A stretch of 64,000 bases of DNA from Pyxicephalus adspersus (Eukaryota > Chordata > Amphibia > Anura > Pyxicephalidae), in contig NC_092861.1 of assembly GCF_032062135.1 (NCBI RefSeq), positions 61,561,777 through 61,625,776 of the forward strand, read 5' to 3'. The notes under the pieces are model-generated. The model had not been told where the DNA came from and did not search any database. It was given only the letters and a program-made list of their open reading frames with translations. This document shows, in pieces, positions 58,336 to 64,000 of this stretch. The position numbers were made by a program, and so were the translations under genes. Every line of letters starts with the position of its first letter. Position 1 is the first letter of the stretch.

Positions 58336-60894
58336 AATATTATGGCTTTGGTAAATACTCGGCACCATACTGTCTCCTGAGAGATTGTATTATAACGTTC
58401 CCTAGTGTATTTCCTCCCCCCCGTTATTTACGTCATACCCCCCCCCCTTTCTTCCTCTTTCCCCCTTTCCATTCCCTCTTTCCTTCCTCTATTCTTTTTC
58501 TTATTTTTTGAACAATTATTACAATGTATCACTATAACTTAACTTTTTGTAAGTTAACTTACAAAAAAAAAAAATCCTTTTAATTAAACAGCAATTTCAT
58601 ACAAGTGTCCAGTTCAATAAACAACAATTGTGTTTTCAATTTTCAACTGGGTGACATTCTCCTTGAAAATATGGTTTTTAAATTTACAAAAGCTGAATTG
58701 AGAATCAAGTGGAGTTTAGAAAATGATTAATAGGCAAAATTAGTAGGCTTCCTATGCTAAGCCATATACCATTAACGAAAAGGTGAATTTCCTTTTTTGC
58801 AAAGTGCCAGGTCATTTAAAGTAATTAGCTATGGAACCTGGTTGTGAATTTACTAATGGAAAATTCTATGAAAATGTGCTGGACTGCAAAAGCTCCATGA
58901 CCCTTGAAAATCAATTCAGCTTAAGGGCAAAATTGCCTTTTAATCGAATAAAAAGAGGATAACTGGAACATGGAGGGGTGGGCGGGGAACCTGTCATTCT
59001 GACCTCTATTCAAAAAAAAAAAATGGACTTTTCTTCAAACTCAGAATAATATGGCTTTTTCTTCGATAAGTTTCTGCAATGGAGTTAAATGTATCTATCC
59101 TCATTAAGGCTTTGTTTACAAATTATGCAAACCCTGACAGACCCTGACACAGGAGGTATGATGGAACTCATTTCTGAGTTATTAATGAATCATGCTAAAC
59201 ACTTGTTGTAACAACACATGGATGAAACACGTCTTCTGCTTTAGATGTAGTCATACTATAAAAAAATAGTATGACTACATCTAAAGCTCACAGTGATAAA
59301 TAGTATTAGGATAACTAAACCAAAACAAAGAGAAAGCAATATGTCTGGATTTATTTCAAATTTTGCAAAAATCTGTACTTCCAAACAAAGTGGAACATTC
59401 ACATGAAATTCAGGGAGGAGGTTATTGAAGAAGGAGGCAGGCAATGTCCCTTCTGCAATAACTGTACTTACCTGCATGTTAACTACCCAGCTGTCAGATT
59501 TTTCTTAACTCTGCATGCTGGGAATGAAAAAATTCCCACACACAGCCCATCAAGATGGCTACAGATTGTTGTTTTTGAAGTAAAGAGGAGGGAAGGTGGT
59601 GGTGTCCTGCAATAGAACCAGGATAGGTGAGTAGTTGGAGGGTTAGTTTCTTCAAACATAATCATATTAAACACACCCACCGGCTATTCGAATGTGACCA
59701 GCATAAGCAGTACAGGCCAATGTGCTTTTAAGGACAGACCCTGTTAAAAAGAATTGGATGGGTCCCTGAAAGTTTGAAACATTTTTAAAAAAACATAAAA
59801 CAAATCCAAGCCTTTTGGAATTTGCTGCACAGTATCAGTCTCCATTAACCAGGATAATGTACTTTAAAGAATATCTTGTACTTTTACAGGGCTGCCATCG
59901 CAGAGTCCATATCTGTAGACCAATTTCTTCCGCTTACACCAAGGTCTAGAAAAGAATGTTTCAGCAGCTTGCTCCTAATAAAGAGGACAGCCATATGTTT
60001 AGTATAACTGAATGTTTTTTCCCCAGAAAACAAGTAGTGCAAATCTCCCCTTTAATGCTAAACCTTTTCCCCAGTGCTTTTCACACTAATATTGATAGCA
60101 ATGTCCATATAACTGCAAATACTTTTTACTTTAGTAACTATGTGGTGGTTTTAAGGGACAGAGAAATACATATATTGTAACATAGGAACAATTTAGTGAT
60201 ATTGACCTACGTAGTATTTTTTTACACATGTTCATGGCCACATTAAATTGGCTTACAAGTTACATTCAGACTACCAGCTGTTGCAAGGAACAGGACATCA
60301 CTATCTTTGAAGATTTCTTTAAAAAACAGCCCATGTCTTTCTTCATACTTTAGGTCCTCCAGATTGGATTAGTGGATTCTTGTTTTTACCAAATATCAAC
60401 TTTAATACTACTATAATACTACTATCTTAAGAACAAACACAGAGTCCTTTAATGAAAAATCCAGGCCTGAACAACATAAACCTTAAAGATTAGAGAACCT
60501 GTCTGATCTTCAGTGATATCAACTACAATATATACTTTATATAAAAACATGCTGAATGGGTTTCTCTAATGCTCCAACATGGAGGCCCACAAGTAAATGA
60601 CTCCTGTTGGAAAGTACCAAATGCACACACCGTATTACTATATCTATATTCCTATATTTTTTAAGTATTCTATCTTTTGGAGGAGTAGCTTATTATTTAA
60701 ATGAGTCAGGCATAAAGCTGTCAGGTGAAGATTTGATTAGACCAACATATTTAAATAACATGGTTTAGCTCCCAGTCTTTTTTTTAGGCCTAATGTAGAG
60801 GACAACATGAAAGTAATTCTATAATATGGCAAATTTTGGGAGTTCTTCTATTCTAATTGCAGATACATAGTTGTGAATATTATAAATAGCACAT
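58336..60894. other. Intergenic with one perfect hairpin
   Basis: Contains C- and T-rich runs near 58436-58500 and the hairpin at 59238-59287. No gene recognised. Confidence 0.5.
59238..59287. repeat. Perfect 22-base hairpin with A6 loop
   Basis: Left arm 59238-59259 (GCTTTAGATGTAGTCATACT...) and right arm 59266-59287 are exact reverse complements, with six A between them. Nothing like it occurs elsewhere in the window that I can see. Confidence 0.9.
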
Positions 60895-61310
60895 AGAGCT
60901 TGTTCAGACCTCCTGTAAAAAATACAAAACAAAGGCCTTACCATTTCTGGATGCCTACGATACACAGCTAGGCATCCAGGATTGTTTTCCTGCACAAAAG
61001 TCTGTTTATTGCAGGCATTGGCAAACAATAATATGGACATTTGCATTTGCCCGTAAAAGCTTTTTTGAAAGGCAAGTTAAAAAAAAGCCACTAAGCATTA
61101 AAAAATAAATGCCTGTACAAGCTTTTGAAAGCATTTTAAATACATCCTATTCAGGTCTATTGAGGAGGTGAGCAACTCCTGGAAACTGCATTGAAATACT
61201 ATCACCTACTGTGCTACCACCACCTATTTGGTCCATTGACAGCTGTTTTTTTTTTTCAAGTGTTTTTGAGTGAAACAACTGCTAAAACCACCAGGTCAGA
61301 ACAAGCCCTT
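60895..61310. mobile_element. MITE with AGGGCTTGTTCTGACC-type ends
   Basis: The left end AGAGCTTGTTCAGACCTCC and the inverse of the right end (AAGGGCTTGTTCTGACCTGG) are terminal inverted repeats. ACAT occurs on both sides (60891-60894, 61311-61314). A similar right end (GAACAAGCCCTT) occurs at about 21353-21364. Confidence 0.6.
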
Positions 61311-61493
61311 ACATTTGGCCTAGGTTTTGTATAAGATGCCAAATGTTATAGGTAAAATGTAAAATAGAGCATCAGTGAATAATTGAGATATATTATTGAA
61401 CAACCACACTTATCCAAATGGAATCAGTCTGTATATAGATGTCTAAACAGGTGTATGTAGAAAACACCTAGCCATAGCTCAGCCTATATATAA

Positions 61494-61498
<5 letters not shown>

Positions 61499-61528
<30 letters not shown>
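61499..61528. repeat. (TA)n microsatellite
   Basis: About fifteen TA units read directly. Confidence 0.9.
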
Positions 61529-61531
<3 letters not shown>

Positions 61532-64000
61532 CTTGTAGCAACCACTTTATTCTAATAAGAAATGATTTTCCTGCCACCACAAATGCATTCTGTTTATGAC
61601 ATAGTTTAAAGCATTCAGTTACAAAGGTTGAATGATAAGCATATTATTCATAGGGAAATGGTCCATAATGACACAGTTTGCTTCAAGAATCTGAAAAAAA
61701 CATTGGGAACCAGCTTGTACTATTTACTCTGCATGAAGCCAGAATTGCAAACAAAACAGAAAGGGCAACACTAATAGTTTAATATATGCCTATACTGTTG
61801 TTTGCCATGTAAATCGCTCCTTCTGGTCAATGGCCATGAGCAATGGGGAAATGCTTTAACCATGCTAATATTTGAAGCTGCATTTAAACCTATTTTATCT
61901 ATGTTGTTCTTTATCAGACACAGATTTACACCACCCACAAACAACATGTTAATAAGTTGTCAGTACTACCACACATCTTTGTCATCAAGTTTTAGTCTCA
62001 CTCCAGCCAAAATATGCTATGTGTTTTGCTACAGTATGGAACAGTTAAACACCCAGGGATGAATATTTTTTTAAATCTCTCTCTCTCACACACACATACA
62101 CAGTCTTCTACACATTACAGTTGTTTTTAGTAGTAGTAATGAAAGTAAATGAATACTAATAATGGGCTGAACAAAACTAAACACAGTAAATATATTCTTG
62201 ATCTAAATGTATTTTATATATAAAGAAGTTAGTAATGAAAATAAACTTGAACATTTATTAGTAGTACAGCAGCAAAAAACAAAACAACAACAATGACATG
62301 GCAATATACAGGCACGCGTAACAAAATGCGGACAAAAAAAGAACAATTGTAACATTTAGGTCTTATTTTAAAGAAGGGGGATCAGATAAAAGATTGCCAC
62401 CACTGCATGCTTGTCTTTTTTCTGCTCTATTTATAACAAGATTTATTAAAGAGCAATCAGTTTATTTAGAGGTCATCATTGATAGAATGTGGTAAACTAA
62501 TTAATACCACTATTCACTACTTAAAAAATGCAGCAGTCGTAGTACCATTGCTGTGAAACACTAACCATAGTCCCTATATGAAGGTCAAAGAATGTATGAT
62601 TCCTAGATAATTCATGAATTGACAATCATTCATAAAAGTGGTGATCATGACTGCAGTGGTTGAACTTGATAGAATTAGGTCATTTATTTACATAACTGAC
62701 TATGTAACTATGACTGCTGTTGGCTACTTCATGTTTAGGCCATTGGTGGAATTTCTGCATAGCTGAGCTTCTTCCTAACCTTTTCCCCCCTTATAATCCT
62801 GCTGAGCATATAGTTGTGAGTACCAACCCCCAAACAGTGAAATTGGAGTGAGTTCTACTGCTTACCTATAAGGTTTATTATCTAAACGGATGGTGCCAGT
62901 GTAGCAGGTTGATATAAATCATCTCCAATTTTTGGGAGTTTAGAAGTATGAACCTTTGAGAGGTATAACTTGAGTGCATTTAACAGTCTAACAGATCCAG
63001 TGAGTGATGCACATTTAGATTCACATATTGGATGCTTTTGTTCTTATGACATTTTTCTTTATATTGTGGTTTCTTTTTTTCACCTTTTATATATATTTTT
63101 AAATAGTGTCACTATTTTTAACAAGTTCTGAGGATTGATATACTTTTGGTAGGCTGCTGATGTTATATGATTATTGCAAAGTTTTTCTAATTTGAAACAG
63201 ATCATGTTAGCTGCTTGCTATTTTTATGATTTGATGAACACAATTAGTTCCATTATTTCTACTGCAGTCATGCAACAAAAAATAAATATGTAAAACACTC
63301 TCTGAGCAAAACTATTCTTTCCCCATCAAATCCCATCTTCCTGGGTAAAACCCCCAACCAACAAACCCCCTCTACATGGCACACCAGTTTTAATTCAGTA
63401 AACTTATCAGACCTCCTGTTTCCTGGTAGACACGTGATGTGGGACATCATACAAGGAGTCTAAAAGAGCTTCCCTTGACTCTAAGGGTAGTACTGTAAAG
63501 CTGAGGGTAATGAGGCCAAGTGCATCCAACAAGGTTGCAGTTTTAAAAATTCTTAAGCATGGCTGCACTTGGTCATGGTACTGCTCACCCCATAAGTTCA
63601 TATGCAAGTATTCTATCATTTGTAGTAGTTGTTGCTACTGTATATTTTGGTATTTTCCCTACTTTTATGGAGATTTATTTTTGCTTAATTTTTTGACTCT
63701 GTGCTATAAAGAGATTTTAGGAAATAGAGAGTTTGAAAAGTTTATTAAACATTGTAACTGTAATATTGTGTACTTTTAAAGTGCGAAGCTTGAAACACTT
63801 TGTGAATATATTGTATACTTATAAAGTACTTATTAAGTATTGTTTACCTGTGCACATATTCATTGAGGAACATGGTTAACAAAATTCATTTTACATGGGG
63901 TTCTATATAATTTTCTGTTTGATTACACTGGTCAACAACAATTTTCTTGCCAAACAGATTAAAGTCATTTTAGGTTATGTTTGATGCACAGATTCCAAAT
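61529..64000. other. Intergenic, nothing recognised to window end
   Basis: Includes a short TC/CA run at about 62077-62096. No coding exon of a neighbouring gene could be identified on either strand. Confidence 0.5.

Overview
The window is vertebrate nuclear DNA: AT-rich, with long introns bounded by GT/AG and dense interspersed repeats. It contains one recognisable gene, the 3' half of a myomesin-family gene on the + strand, best assigned as MYOM2 (M-protein), an M-band protein of the striated-muscle sarcomere. Eighteen coding exons could be placed by splice sites, matching reading phase and protein similarity. They run from 467 to the TAA at 30192-30194. Joined, they give 2006 coding bases, or 667 residues after a split first codon. 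Residue numbers below count within this fragment. The upstream part of the gene lies outside the window.

Protein layout from the window start: the last fibronectin type III domain (residues 1-97), then five Ig domains (My9 98-186, My10 202-294, My11 315-404, My12 418-507, My13 529-about 625). Short helical linkers, each on its own small exon or pair of small exons, separate the Ig domains. A Pro/Ala-rich tail (about 626-667) closes the protein. This alternating Ig-helix chain ending in My13 is the known architecture of the myomesin C-terminal half, in which My13 forms an antiparallel homodimer. The 3' UTR probably ends just after the AATAAA at 31177.

The introns and the 33 kb downstream hold no further gene I can support. 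They hold transposable-element remains: a broken pogo/Tigger element (25077-27181); a tRNA-derived SINE (about 24788-24945); a degenerate Tc1 element (about 36470-36898); a solo LTR with a 5-bp target duplication (41760-42529); two minus-strand LTR-like elements (37962-about 38590, 44732-45456); a LINE 3' end of L2/CR1 type (about 43800-44575); a hAT MITE with an imperfect 8-bp duplication (54053-54398); TTAA- and TTA-flanked MITEs; and several foldback elements with long inverted arms. I recall several of these repeat styles from frog genomes, so an anuran amphibian is the most likely source. That assignment is inference, not proof.

Observations most worth checking: (1) a pair of phase-compatible cryptic exons in the My9-My10 intron (2989-3033 and 3128-3186), the second encoding a hydrophobic, membrane-helix-like segment directly before a stop; (2) long inverted-repeat structures at 39640-39945, 53374-55462 and 57767-58335; (3) a short conserved core, GAAACG-YRTCG-like, found at four separate loci beside inverted repeats; (4) the hexamer-built Pro/Ala tail of the M-protein.
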